The notes under the pieces are model-generated. The model saw only the letters and a list, made by a program, of their open reading frames with translations. It was not told the origin of the DNA and made no database searches. From NCBI RefSeq assembly GCF_023006325.1, contig NZ_JAINDF010000006.1, forward strand, positions 186,001-250,000: 64,000 bases of DNA, in the 5' to 3' direction. This DNA is from Kordiimonas marina. Lineage in GTDB: Bacteria > Pseudomonadota > Alphaproteobacteria > Sphingomonadales > Kordiimonadaceae. This document shows positions 49,788-58,519 of this stretch, in pieces (position 1 is the stretch's first letter; each line of letters opens with the position of its first letter). Both the position numbers and the translations under genes were made by a program.

Positions 49788-50149
49788 TGTTTTTCTCCTG
49801 CATTTAGCAGATGCTGCTTATTACGCAGACTTTGCTTTGCCAGAGACTAAGCATGTTCCATGCCAGAAGGTTATCTATATGAAAAATAATGGAAAAATTC
49901 TGAATGGTGGCTTAGTGCGGGGATGGATAGGCGAACTGTGCCGGAGGCTTTTGCCGGATGGCGGCAGAATTATCCCACCCCGTGAGGATGCTTTCTTGTG
50001 TGTTCTTTCACCGCTTGTTAACTATAGATAAATAAAGATAAAGTCGTAAGACTCTAAAGTGAGAGACAATCAGGCTTATCAGGCAGCGGTTAGGCGACGA
50101 TGCGGCCGCGCCCTATGCCTAATTCATTTTGGAAGGTAGCGGGTTTTTT
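49788..50149. other. Intergenic region between divergent flgF and fliL operons
   Basis: This 362-base gap contains the sigma-54-type promoter of flgF. On the fliL side I found no GG-N10-GC element, so fliL probably uses another sigma factor, as early flagellar genes do. The stretch near 49895-49990 contains no plausible short gene. Confidence 0.55.
49850..49865 (-). promoter_or_regulatory. Sigma-54-type promoter of flgF
   Basis: The minus strand reads TGGCATGGAACATGCT: GG-N10-GC spacing is exact, and the site differs from TGGCACG-N4-TTGCW at two positions. It is about 62 bases before the flgF ATG. Confidence 0.72.
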
Positions 50150-50731
50150 ATGGCCGAAGATATTGATGACACCCTGGGCGAAGCTGAACTGGTCGAAGGG
50201 CTTGAGCGCAAGCGCTTCGCCGGTAAGAAGATGCTTATTCTGGTTGGCGCGGCGCTAATCCTTATTGCTGCGGCCGTTGGTGTTGCCAGCATGTTCGGTG
50301 GTGGTGACGGCGAACACGAGCAGACGGCCGACAATGCGATGGACAAGATGGCCGAACAGGCCGCGACCAAGCGCGATGAAGCCAAGCTTGAAAAAGATAA
50401 GCCGGTCGAAGAGCTCAAAACCCTGTTTGTTGATGTCCCTGATCAGCTTTACAACCTGAACACCGGCGGTGAAGGCAAAAGCTTTCTCCGGGTGAAGGTC
50501 AAGCTTGAGGTGGACCGCGAAAGCTATAAGGAAGAGCTCAAGGTCAAAATGCCCCGCATTTTGGATGAATTTAACGTTTATATGCGTGAATTGAGACCGG
50601 AGGACCTGGATGGGGCCGCCGGCATTATCCGCCTGAAGGAAGAGCTGCTGATGCGGATCAACCAGGCGGTGGCGCCCACCCGCGTGAAGGATGTCCTGTT
50701 CCAGGAGTTTCTCGTCCAGGGCCAGGGCTAA
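50150..50731 (+). CDS. fliL: Flagellar basal-body protein FliL
   Basis: I start at 50150 (ATG after GGAAGG); the frame opens at 50129. The 193-residue protein has one membrane helix (KKMLILVGAALILIAAAVGV) and a periplasmic SPFH-like domain including LFVDVPDQLYNLNTGGEGKSFLRVKVKLEVDR and INQAVAPTRVKDVLFQEFLVQGQG. FliL sits around the stator and supports torque generation. First gene of a seven-to-eight gene motor operon: fliL-fliM-pflI-motE-cheZ-motB-like-motB-TPR. Confidence 0.94.
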   Translation: MAEDIDDTLGEAELVEGLERKRFAGKKMLILVGAALILIAAAVGVASMFGGGDGEHEQTADNAMDKMAEQAATKRDEAKLEKDKPVEELKTLFVDVPDQLYNLNTGGEGKSFLRVKVKLEVDRESYKEELKVKMPRILDEFNVYMRELRPEDLDGAAGIIRLKEELLMRINQAVAPTRVKDVLFQEFLVQGQG

Positions 50732-50751
50732 CGGGCGCCTAGGAGTATAGT

Positions 50752-51888
50752 ATGGCAGACGATGAAGAAATTGACGACGAAGCCGTAGCCGCCGAATGGG
50801 CTGCGATGGCTGGCGCCGACGAGGAAGAGACCGACCAGGATGCCATGGCTGCGGAATGGGAGGCTATGGCCGGCGGTGACGGTGGCGCCGAGGACGACGA
50901 CGACGGCGGTCCGTCCCCCGGTCGTGTGCTCGACCAGGACGAGATCGACAGCCTGCTTGGTTTCGATGGGGATGCCGATGCCGGTGAGATGACAGGCATT
51001 CATGCCCTCATTAACAGTGCGCTTGTCTCCTATGAACGCCTGCCGATGCTGGATATCATCTTCGACCGCATGGTCCGGATGATGTCGACATCGCTCCGCA
51101 ATTTCACGTCCGACAATATCGAAGTCTCGCTCGACAATATCACCTCGGTCCGCTTCGGGGATTATCTGAACTCGATCCCGCTGCCGGCGATGCTGGCGGT
51201 GTTCCGCGCCGAGGAATGGGACAACTATGGTCTGATGACCATCGACAGTAGCCTAATCTATTCGATCGTGGACGTGCTCCTCGGTGGCCGTCGCGGCACC
51301 GCCGCGATGCGGATCGAAGGCCGTCCTTATACAACGATCGAACAGACGCTGGTCGAACGGATGATCTCCGTCGTCCTTAAAGATATGTGCGGTGCGTTTG
51401 AACCCTTGAGCCCGGTCAACTTCACCTTCGACCGGCTGGAGACCAACCCGCGTTTCGCCACCATCGCACGGCCGCCTAACGCTGCGGTGCTCGTCAAGCT
51501 CCGCGTCGATATGGAAGACAGGGGCGGGCGCCTTGAGGTTCTGTTCCCCTATGCCACGCTCGAGCCTGTCCGTGAGCTGCTGCTCCAGCGCTTCATGGGT
51601 GAGAAATTCGGCCGTGACACCATCTGGGAAACCCACCTGGCGACCGAGCTTTGGCGCGCGGACGTCGACCTGATGGCGATCATGGATGAAACCACCATGA
51701 CGCTCAGGGAAGTGATGGACCTTCAGGTCGGGCAGACGGTGCTTTTCAACAAAACGCCGAAAGATGAAGTTGTGCTGAAGTGTGGCGACGTTCCTATGGT
51801 GAGCGGTGCCATTGGCCGGGCGGGGCAGTATGTCGCCGTTCAGGTCCGGCAAACGGCTGAACGCTTGCAGCAGTCAGGGGAAGAATGA
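50752..51888 (+). CDS. fliM: Flagellar motor switch protein FliM
   Basis: This 378-residue protein has the CheY-binding peptide DQDEIDSLLG at residues 61-70, the FliM middle domain (GIHALINSALVSYERLPMLDIIFDRMVRMMSTSLRNFTSDNIEVSL, GLMTIDSSLIYSIVDVLLGGRRG) and a C-terminal FliN-like domain (MTLREVMDLQVGQTVLFNKTPKDEVVLKCGDVPMV). The first 55 residues form an acidic N-terminal extension with a duplicated AAEW-AMAG unit (residues 13-20 and 33-40). It forms the switch in the C-ring. It follows fliL by 20 bases. Confidence 0.97.
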   Translation: MADDEEIDDEAVAAEWAAMAGADEEETDQDAMAAEWEAMAGGDGGAEDDDDGGPSPGRVLDQDEIDSLLGFDGDADAGEMTGIHALINSALVSYERLPMLDIIFDRMVRMMSTSLRNFTSDNIEVSLDNITSVRFGDYLNSIPLPAMLAVFRAEEWDNYGLMTIDSSLIYSIVDVLLGGRRGTAAMRIEGRPYTTIEQTLVERMISVVLKDMCGAFEPLSPVNFTFDRLETNPRFATIARPPNAAVLVKLRVDMEDRGGRLEVLFPYATLEPVRELLLQRFMGEKFGRDTIWETHLATELWRADVDLMAIMDETTMTLREVMDLQVGQTVLFNKTPKDEVVLKCGDVPMVSGAIGRAGQYVAVQVRQTAERLQQSGEE

Positions 51889-52313
51889 TGACAGTAAGCC
51901 CACTTTCCGGCGTCATTGTTGACGGCATTCTCGCGGTCCTGCTTGTGGCGGTGATCGTTGTCTCCCTGATCGTCTACCGCCGCCTGGGGACCATCAAGTC
52001 GGGGCAGGCTGAACTCCGCCAGCTGGTGGACAGCCTTAATATGGCCGTTCTGGATGCCCAGCGCAGTGTGGCTAACCTCAAGCATTCCGCCGTTGAAGTG
52101 GAGGAACGCCTCAAAGCGGAAACGCAAAAGGCCAAGGCAATCTCCGATGAGCTCAGCATGATTACCGAAGCTGGCAACAATCTTGCAGACAGGATTGAGA
52201 AGGGGTTGACCGGCGATCGCGGCAGCTCTCAAGGGGCTGAAAAAGGCTCGGATGCCAAGCCTGCGCAGAAACAGCAGCAGGAACTTTTGGCCGCACTGAG
52301 GGAAGCGCGTTAA
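51885..52313 (+). CDS. pflI: PflI-like flagellar positioning protein (DUF6468)
   Basis: This 142-residue protein has one N-terminal membrane helix (IVDGILAVLLVAVIVVSLIVYRRL) followed by a cytoplasmic helical region (LRQLVDSLNMAVLDAQRSVANLKHSAVEVEERLK). It matches the DUF6468 family. The Caulobacter member directly downstream of fliM, PflI, is needed to place the flagellum at the pole; position and architecture match. Its ATG overlaps the fliM stop (ATGA). The name is by synteny and domain and is not proof of the same role. Confidence 0.8.
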   Translation: MMTVSPLSGVIVDGILAVLLVAVIVVSLIVYRRLGTIKSGQAELRQLVDSLNMAVLDAQRSVANLKHSAVEVEERLKAETQKAKAISDELSMITEAGNNLADRIEKGLTGDRGSSQGAEKGSDAKPAQKQQQELLAALREAR

Positions 52314-52317
52314 GCAT

Positions 52318-53058
52318 ATGACTGCAAAGGAAAGCCAGGAAATGAAAGGCTCGTCACTGAGCAAGGTAAGACTGTTTCCCTTGATGATGGGCGTGGCTTT
52401 CATTGCTCTTACGCTTCGTGGCGTCAGCCTTTACACCGGTATTGCCCTTATCGTGCAGCCCGCGCAGGCGGAAGATAGCGCCGCTGCGCAGCAGGGTGAA
52501 ACCGACAAGGCTGCTGCTGAAAACAAGGGCGATGCTGCGCAGGATAAACAGCAGACCTCGGAACCCGTGAAACCGCCTTTGGTTGTGGGGCTGCCCAGTT
52601 CCCAGGAAATGCAGCTGATAACCCAGCTGCGGCAGCGCCGGGAAGAACTGGACAAACGCGCGCAGAAGCTGGACCTCCAGCAGGAGCTTCTGGCAGGCAC
52701 CGAAAAGCGGATCAATGACAAGATCGATCAGCTCAAAAAGCTGGAAGAGCGCATCAAGGCGCACCTGAAGCTGTTTGAGAAACGGGAAGAAGAGAAGCTG
52801 GCGCAGATTGTCAAAGTCTATGAGACGATGAAGCCCAAGGAGGCGGCGCCGCGGTTCGAAGCCTTGCCGATCGGCACGCAGGTCGAACTGGCAACCCGGA
52901 TGAACTCACGCAAGATTGCGGCGATCATGGGGGCCATGACGCCGAGCAAGGCGTCTGAGTTGACCCTGAAGCTGGCGACAATGGCGCAACCGCCGAGCAT
53001 CGAAGAAATCCAGAAGGAAGAAAAGACCGCAGGCGGGAGCACCGGCCGCGGCAAGTAA
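52318..53058 (+). CDS. MotE-like motor chaperone
   Basis: This 246-residue protein has an N-terminal hydrophobic segment (LFPLMMGVAFIALTLRGVSLYTGIALI), an Ala/Gln/Glu linker, and a long coiled coil (MQLITQLRQRREELDKRAQKLDLQQ). The C-terminal domain has the MgtE-N-like fold with KVYETMKPKEAAPRFEALP and MTPSKASELTLKLATM. In Sinorhizobium, MotE is a periplasmic chaperone for the motor protein MotC. Here it lies between pflI and cheZ, 5 bases after pflI. The start could also be the ATG at 52342. Confidence 0.82.
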   Translation: MTAKESQEMKGSSLSKVRLFPLMMGVAFIALTLRGVSLYTGIALIVQPAQAEDSAAAQQGETDKAAAENKGDAAQDKQQTSEPVKPPLVVGLPSSQEMQLITQLRQRREELDKRAQKLDLQQELLAGTEKRINDKIDQLKKLEERIKAHLKLFEKREEEKLAQIVKVYETMKPKEAAPRFEALPIGTQVELATRMNSRKIAAIMGAMTPSKASELTLKLATMAQPPSIEEIQKEEKTAGGSTGRGK

Positions 53059-53129
53059 GAATGGGGCCGGTGCTGGCAGGCGCCGGGTGGTGGCAGAATA
53101 AGTGGGGCTGAGCCCCTTAGGAGCGCGGA

Positions 53130-53780
53130 ATGGTAAAGCAGGCAGCCGCAATGAGTTTGGCAGATCGGGCGACGATGCTGCGGAAGGACCGGGGGGACAG
53201 TGTCGCCATCGACGACATTACTCACGTGGTCGGGAGCCTAGTGAAAGGCACCACGCACGACGAAGACCTCGCCCAGATCGCCAGCGAGCTGAGGGAACTT
53301 CTGTCCTATATCGGCGCTGCTAAAAGCGAATTGGTCGGAATGCAGCCTAAGTCGCTGTCGAACCGAGACATTCCCGATGCCCATGACCAGCTTGAAGCCA
53401 TCGTCAAATCGACCGAGGACGCTGCGGGCACGATCATGGATTCTGCCGAAACAGTAGAGGCGATTGCCGAATCTGTAGACGAAGAACTCGCGGCTCAGCT
53501 TAATGACGTTGCGACCAATCTTTTCCAGGCTTCCAGCTTTCAGGACCTGACGGGCCAGCGGATCACCAAGGTCGCTGGCACGCTTGCGCACCTGGAGGAG
53601 CGCCTGAACGCGCTTGCCGATGCCATTGGCGATGAGTATATCCGGCCGGCGGAAGACGATGTTGCGCGTGACGCGGAAGGCATTGTTCAGGACGAACATG
53701 ACCTTTTGCATGGCCCGCAGCTTGAAGGTGAGGGCAACAGTCAGGCTGAAATTGACGCCATTTTGGCAAGCTTCGATTGA
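53130..53780 (+). CDS. cheZ: CheZ-family protein phosphatase
   Basis: This 216-residue helical protein has the CheZ catalytic phrase ASSFQDLTGQRITKV, which carries the Asp and Gln of the active site, and a C-terminal peptide QAEIDAILASFD resembling the CheY-binding tail. CheZ dephosphorylates CheY-P to end motor switching. True CheZ is rarer in alphaproteobacteria than in enterics, but CheZ-like genes occur in fliL operons of this class. It starts at 53130 after AGGAG and is followed 32 bases later by the MotB-like gene. Confidence 0.85.
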   Translation: MVKQAAAMSLADRATMLRKDRGDSVAIDDITHVVGSLVKGTTHDEDLAQIASELRELLSYIGAAKSELVGMQPKSLSNRDIPDAHDQLEAIVKSTEDAAGTIMDSAETVEAIAESVDEELAAQLNDVATNLFQASSFQDLTGQRITKVAGTLAHLEERLNALADAIGDEYIRPAEDDVARDAEGIVQDEHDLLHGPQLEGEGNSQAEIDAILASFD

Positions 53781-53811
53781 CGGAGCGGTCGCGCCAGGTG
53801 ATTTGGGCTGC

Positions 53812-54537
53812 ATGTATATAGAAGATCAACAGACCAAACGGCTTTTTGGCAGCGACCCCACCATGGGGCTGTTCGTGGCCCTTTATCTCATCCTTCTGGC
53901 ATTCTTTATCGTTCTGGCGGCCATGTCGGAACAGGCTGAAGTTCGGTCATCCGCAGCCCTGGAAAGCGTCAACAGCACCTTCCAGAAAGGCGGACACCAG
54001 AAGATGCCGGAGATCAACCCGGCCGCTAAAGATGCCGCGCAGGATACGGTTCTGTCCGGCATTCAACGTGAATTCATGTCGGAGATGAATATCAAGGGTC
54101 GCTTCTCGCGTGCGGGAGGCAATGTGTTCGAAGTCCAGTTTCCGCAGGAATATTTGTTCCAGAAAGGCTCCTTCCAGGTTCGTTCCGACATGGGGCCGTT
54201 TCTGGACCAGCTCATCCGGATCCTCAGGGAAGCCCCGGCCGGCAACCGCCAGGAAGTCGTGTTCCTGTTCGGAAGCGGTAATGGGGCTGTCCGGCGTGAG
54301 ATTACCCGGTCCCAGGAGGTGGCAATCCGCAGGGCGGGGTCGCTTGCCCGTTACCTGCGAGACCAAGGCTTGCCTTCCGGTACGTTTTCCGCCGGGTTCA
54401 CCGCTATCCCGCGGTCCGATATTGTGGCCGTGTTCCGCAACACGCTGCGCCGGGATGAAATACTGGATCTGGGCCGGGATGCCGTGACCCTGGATGGTCC
54501 GGTCTCGGACGCAACTCAAGAAACGTCGGGGGAGTAG
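53812..54537 (+). CDS. MotB-like membrane protein lacking the proton-channel Asp
   Basis: This 241-residue protein starts at the ATG at 53812; the open frame is longer upstream without support. A single helix (TMGLFVALYLILLAFFIVLAAMSEQ) near the N-terminus resembles MotB topology, followed by a periplasmic region. The helix has no Asp where MotB has its essential proton-carrying Asp (compare FADLLSL in the next gene). The C-terminal part only loosely resembles OmpA. It may be a stator-associated or plug-like paralogue. The next gene, a normal motB, follows 4 bases later. Confidence 0.78.
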   Translation: MYIEDQQTKRLFGSDPTMGLFVALYLILLAFFIVLAAMSEQAEVRSSAALESVNSTFQKGGHQKMPEINPAAKDAAQDTVLSGIQREFMSEMNIKGRFSRAGGNVFEVQFPQEYLFQKGSFQVRSDMGPFLDQLIRILREAPAGNRQEVVFLFGSGNGAVRREITRSQEVAIRRAGSLARYLRDQGLPSGTFSAGFTAIPRSDIVAVFRNTLRRDEILDLGRDAVTLDGPVSDATQETSGE

Positions 54538-54541
54538 GGCT

Positions 54542-55273
54542 ATGGCCGATAAAAACACTCCCTTCCGGCAACAAGAAGCCGCGCCTGCGAACTGGATGCT
54601 GACATTCGCGGACCTTCTGTCCCTGCTTCTGACGTTCTTTGTCCTGATGTTTTCCATGAGCGCAATCCAGTTCGATAACTGGAAGGCCATGGTGCGCACC
54701 ATGTCGGATGAGTTCAACCCGGCCCGGGTCGCTGTCGACACCAAGCCGCATGATGGGCAGGATTCGCTGCTTGTTCAGAAGGCGCCAGGGCTGAACCTGA
54801 GCTACCTGACGGTTCTGATCCGCCGCGCGCTTGACAAGAACCCGCTTCTGAAACAGGCGATCGTGCACCGTGTGCGGGACAATGTGGTGATCAGTATTCC
54901 TGCAAACCTTTTGTTCGGGGATAAAAACGCGACCCCCACGACCGACGGCGTGAAGGCGCTTAGGCAATTGGCGGGGTCTTTCGTGCAGGTGAAGAACCGG
55001 ATCATGGTGGCGGGCTATACGGACCCGAACCCGGTAAAGAACGGTTTGTTCCGCTCCAACTGGGAGCTTTCGCTCACGCGCGCCCGGCTGGTTGCGGGTA
55101 TCATGGCGGATGCGGGCTATGTGCAGCCTGTCAATGTTCTCGGCTATGCTGATACGCGGTTTGCTGAACTGAGCCCTAAACTTGGTCAGGTTCGGCGATA
55201 TCAGCTGGCGGAACGTATTGATATTATTATAATAAACGAAAAGCGGGAACGAGGACCCTATGACCTTTTCTGA
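54542..55273 (+). CDS. motB: Flagellar motor stator protein MotB
   Basis: This 243-residue protein starts at the ATG at 54542, after GGGGGAG. Its N-terminus has the MotB transmembrane signature NWMLTFADLLSLLLTFFVLMFSMS with the proton-conducting Asp. The C-terminal OmpA-like peptidoglycan-binding domain includes NRIMVAGYTDPNPVKNG, SNWELSLTRARLVAGIM and VLGYADTRFAE. MotA is not in the window. Its final 14 bases overlap the start of the large TPR gene. Confidence 0.95.
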   Translation: MADKNTPFRQQEAAPANWMLTFADLLSLLLTFFVLMFSMSAIQFDNWKAMVRTMSDEFNPARVAVDTKPHDGQDSLLVQKAPGLNLSYLTVLIRRALDKNPLLKQAIVHRVRDNVVISIPANLLFGDKNATPTTDGVKALRQLAGSFVQVKNRIMVAGYTDPNPVKNGLFRSNWELSLTRARLVAGIMADAGYVQPVNVLGYADTRFAELSPKLGQVRRYQLAERIDIIIINEKRERGPYDLF

Positions 55274-58200
55274 TCGGCGCACCATGGCTGGCATTATGGC
55301 CGCAGCTCTTATCTGGGCTGCGCCGTCTGCTGTTGTCGCCCAGAATGCCAATGTCCTCCGTGTCCAAGGCGCTCAGCAGCCGACGTATGTCCGCCTGATA
55401 TTGGACCTGCCTGCTGGTGTGCCTTATCAGGTCAGCCATCAGGGAACCGATCTGTCGGTGACGATTGCCGGCAGTTTCGAGGTCGACTTCAGCGCCCTCA
55501 ATGCCGTTTCCTTGAAGCAGGTGTCGTCGCCCAGGGCGCGGCGCGCCGGCGGTGAAACGATTCTCAGCTTCAATGTGCCGGCAGATGCCGGGCCCAGTGC
55601 TTTCCGCTCCGGCGGCTATCTGGTGCTCGATGTTTATTCCGGGAATAGTGCACCGGCCATCGCGCGGCGCCAGGCGGCAGCCTCAGGTGCTACTACGCAG
55701 CCGCAGACCCCCGCGAGCACGTCCTCGGCTGCACAGGAAACGACAACCGCTAAACCACAAGGACCGGAACAAGCAGCCGATACAGGTGGGAAAGCCCCAG
55801 ACTCTAAAGTCCCTGAACCTACTGCTGGGACTGAGACGCAGGCGGCTGAAAGCACAGGGCCCAGTGCACAGGAAAACACGGAACAGAAAGCGCCAGAGGG
55901 GAATGCCTCTCAGACCGCTCAACCGGCGGCAAAAGCCCCGGCAGTGTCTCTGGACCCGGTTGCGCCGCCCCCTGATCAGAATGGCGGTAACCTTGCGCGT
56001 CTTGAAGACCATTCCCTCGTGACCCGCGGGGGGACAACGGATATTGCACCGTTCAAGAAAGACGTCATTCCAGACCGCCTGCAGGTAACAGGCAGCCTTC
56101 CCGAGAATTCGGCGGCCGCGAATGTCATGTCAGCCAGCGTGAAAACCATAGACAGCGGCATCAGCCTGACCTTCGCCTGGCCTGAGGAGGTTGCCGCGGC
56201 TGCCTTCAAGCGGGGCGGTTATCTGTGGGTCGTGTTCGACCAGCCCTATAAGTTTGACGCCAAATCCTTGCTTCAGGCCGGGAAGACGGTCACCGAGCGC
56301 ATTCGGTCCATTGATGTTGAAGCGAACCCCGACGCCCTTGTCCTGCGTATGGCTATTCGCGCCGGGCAGAATGCTGTGGTCGAGCGCCAGGAAAAAAGCT
56401 GGATTCTCAGCCTGAAAGATACGCCGGCCAAGCCGCGTTTCCCGCTGGCGCCCGAGCGTCAGGGGGCCGATTCCCAAGGCCAGCAGATCTATATTCCCGC
56501 GACCGATATCGGCCGCAAGATCACGGTCGAAGACCCGGCGATCGGCGACAATATGATTATTCTGCCCATGCTTCATGAAGGCAGGGGCATGGCTATGACC
56601 TACAATTATGCCGCCGTCAATATCCTGGAAACGTCGCAAGGTATTGCGATCATTCCGCTTTCGGACCTTGTCAATGTGGAGCGTTTCCCGAAGGGGGTTG
56701 CGATCCGGCTGTCCGGGAACAATGTTCTGTCGGCATCTCACCTGCCGTCCGGTGCAGGCCCGGGGGACCGGCGAGGCGGTAAATTCCACCGCCTTATCGA
56801 TTTCGCGGCTTGGCGGCTTGGCCCGAAGTGGGAATACCGCAAAAGCAAGGACAAGCTCTTCTACGAACTGTCGTTGCAACCTGCGAACCGCCGAAATGGT
56901 GTGCGCTGGAAAATCGCCCGCTTCTACCTGGCGTTTGGCCGGGCGGCTGAATGCCTTGGGATGCTGGACCGTATGTTGTCTGAAGACCCGCTTTTGGCCC
57001 AGAACACCGATTATCTGGCTGTGCGCGGTGTCGCCAATTTCAAAATGGGGCGGCTTAAGGAAGCGGCGAAGGATCTCGGGTCGAAGGAGCTGGAGGCCGA
57101 ACAGGATGCTGACCTTTGGCGCACCCAGGTCGCAGAGGCCATGGGTCATTATAAAGAAGCGCTCGACCATTACCGCCGCGGCAAAGACATCATGGGAACC
57201 TATGATGATTCCGACAGGGCTGACATCCAGTTGGCTGTTGTCCGTTCCGCTTTGGCAACGGGTGACCTGGAAATGGCCCAAAGGGAACTTGAGCTTCTAA
57301 ACGGCCTGAAGCTGACGGATGCCCAGATGTCGGAATCGGTTTATCAGTCCGCCCGTATTGCCGAACGGCAGGGGCAGGTCGACAAAGCGCTTCAGCAGTT
57401 TGATGACCTGTCGAATGCGCCGCAGCACTGGATCGCCGCACGGGCACGGTATTCCCGTATCTTGATCGGTCTCAAGAAAGGGGACCTGAGCCCTGTGGAT
57501 GCCATCGACCAGCTGGAGCGCCTGCGCTATTCCTGGCGGGGTGACCGGTTCGAGGTGCAGCTGATCGATAAGCTTTCCGAGCTTTATTTCCAGACCAAGC
57601 AGTATGCCAAGGGGCTGGAAATCCTGCGACAGGCTGTGTCCTACTTCCCGGAACTCTCGTCCGAGCGCAAGTTCACCCTGCGGATGGGCAATGTCTTCCG
57701 GGATCTGTATTTGGGCCATGACGCGGATGATATGACGCCGATTGCGGCCATCAGTCTCTTCTATAAGTTCCGTGAACTCACGCCGCTTGGCGCCGATGGT
57801 GACCTGATGATCCGCAGGCTTGCGGACAGGCTGGTGTCTGTCGACCTGCTCGACCGGGCGGCTGAACTGCTTCAATATCAGGTGAAGGTCCGGACCGAAG
57901 GGGCCGCGCGTGCGCAGATCGCTGCGAAGCTCGCCAAGATCTATATCCTTGATAAAAAACCGGAAAGTGCGCTTGAGATTATCCGCGCCACGCGTGAGCC
58001 GAGGTTGCCGGAGGATATCAACGCCAACCGCCGCTGGGTGGAGGCTCGTGCCCTGACCGAGCTTGGCCGGTATGAAGAAGCCGAAGTCATGCTTGAGAAT
58101 GACCGGAGTGCCGGGGCGGAAGTGTTGCGCGCCGACATCTATTGGGGTGCCAAGAACTGGGCCAAATTCGCGGATACGGCGCGTCACCTTCTGGGCGACG

Positions 58201-58481
58201 GCTGGCGCCACAATGAATCGCTGACGTCGCTCCAGCGCCTGAATTTGATCCGCCTCACGATTGCGCTTACCTTCATGGAAGACCGGGCAGGGCTTGTTGA
58301 GCTCCGGCGCCGGTATGGCAACCAGATGAGCAGCGGTGATTTCGCCAATGCCTTCGACCTTCTGACCAACGATCAGAAGCTTTCCGGCCGCCAGCTGGGC
58401 AAGATCGCGAGCCAGATCGCCAGTGTCGAAAAGCTGCAATCCTTCATGCGGGATTACCGGAAGGATTTCAGCGGCAGGTAA
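55260..58481 (+). CDS. Large periplasmic AMIN-like/TPR protein of the motor operon
   Basis: This 1073-residue protein has a signal peptide (about 1-27, ending SAVVAQ). Two AMIN-like beta-rich regions follow (ANVLRVQGAQQPTYVRLILDLPAGVPYQVSHQGTDLSVTI near 31-70 and a similar segment near 285-380), separated by a disordered Ala/Pro/Glu/Thr-rich linker (about 135-235). From about residue 550 it is built of TPR-like helical repeats (FYLAFGRAAECLGMLDRMLSEDPLLAQ, AEAMGHYKEALDHYRRGKDI). It overlaps motB by 14 bases. TPR periplasmic proteins next to motB (PflA, MotC) hold the stator in place elsewhere; I infer a similar role here, not proven. Confidence 0.8.
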   Translation: MTFSDRRTMAGIMAAALIWAAPSAVVAQNANVLRVQGAQQPTYVRLILDLPAGVPYQVSHQGTDLSVTIAGSFEVDFSALNAVSLKQVSSPRARRAGGETILSFNVPADAGPSAFRSGGYLVLDVYSGNSAPAIARRQAAASGATTQPQTPASTSSAAQETTTAKPQGPEQAADTGGKAPDSKVPEPTAGTETQAAESTGPSAQENTEQKAPEGNASQTAQPAAKAPAVSLDPVAPPPDQNGGNLARLEDHSLVTRGGTTDIAPFKKDVIPDRLQVTGSLPENSAAANVMSASVKTIDSGISLTFAWPEEVAAAAFKRGGYLWVVFDQPYKFDAKSLLQAGKTVTERIRSIDVEANPDALVLRMAIRAGQNAVVERQEKSWILSLKDTPAKPRFPLAPERQGADSQGQQIYIPATDIGRKITVEDPAIGDNMIILPMLHEGRGMAMTYNYAAVNILETSQGIAIIPLSDLVNVERFPKGVAIRLSGNNVLSASHLPSGAGPGDRRGGKFHRLIDFAAWRLGPKWEYRKSKDKLFYELSLQPANRRNGVRWKIARFYLAFGRAAECLGMLDRMLSEDPLLAQNTDYLAVRGVANFKMGRLKEAAKDLGSKELEAEQDADLWRTQVAEAMGHYKEALDHYRRGKDIMGTYDDSDRADIQLAVVRSALATGDLEMAQRELELLNGLKLTDAQMSESVYQSARIAERQGQVDKALQQFDDLSNAPQHWIAARARYSRILIGLKKGDLSPVDAIDQLERLRYSWRGDRFEVQLIDKLSELYFQTKQYAKGLEILRQAVSYFPELSSERKFTLRMGNVFRDLYLGHDADDMTPIAAISLFYKFRELTPLGADGDLMIRRLADRLVSVDLLDRAAELLQYQVKVRTEGAARAQIAAKLAKIYILDKKPESALEIIRATREPRLPEDINANRRWVEARALTELGRYEEAEVMLENDRSAGAEVLRADIYWGAKNWAKFADTARHLLGDGWRHNESLTSLQRLNLIRLTIALTFMEDRAGLVELRRRYGNQMSSGDFANAFDLLTNDQKLSGRQLGKIASQIASVEKLQSFMRDYRKDFSGR

Positions 58482-58519
58482 TTCTTTTCCGCGCGAACGG
58501 CTATTCGGGGGAGAATGCG

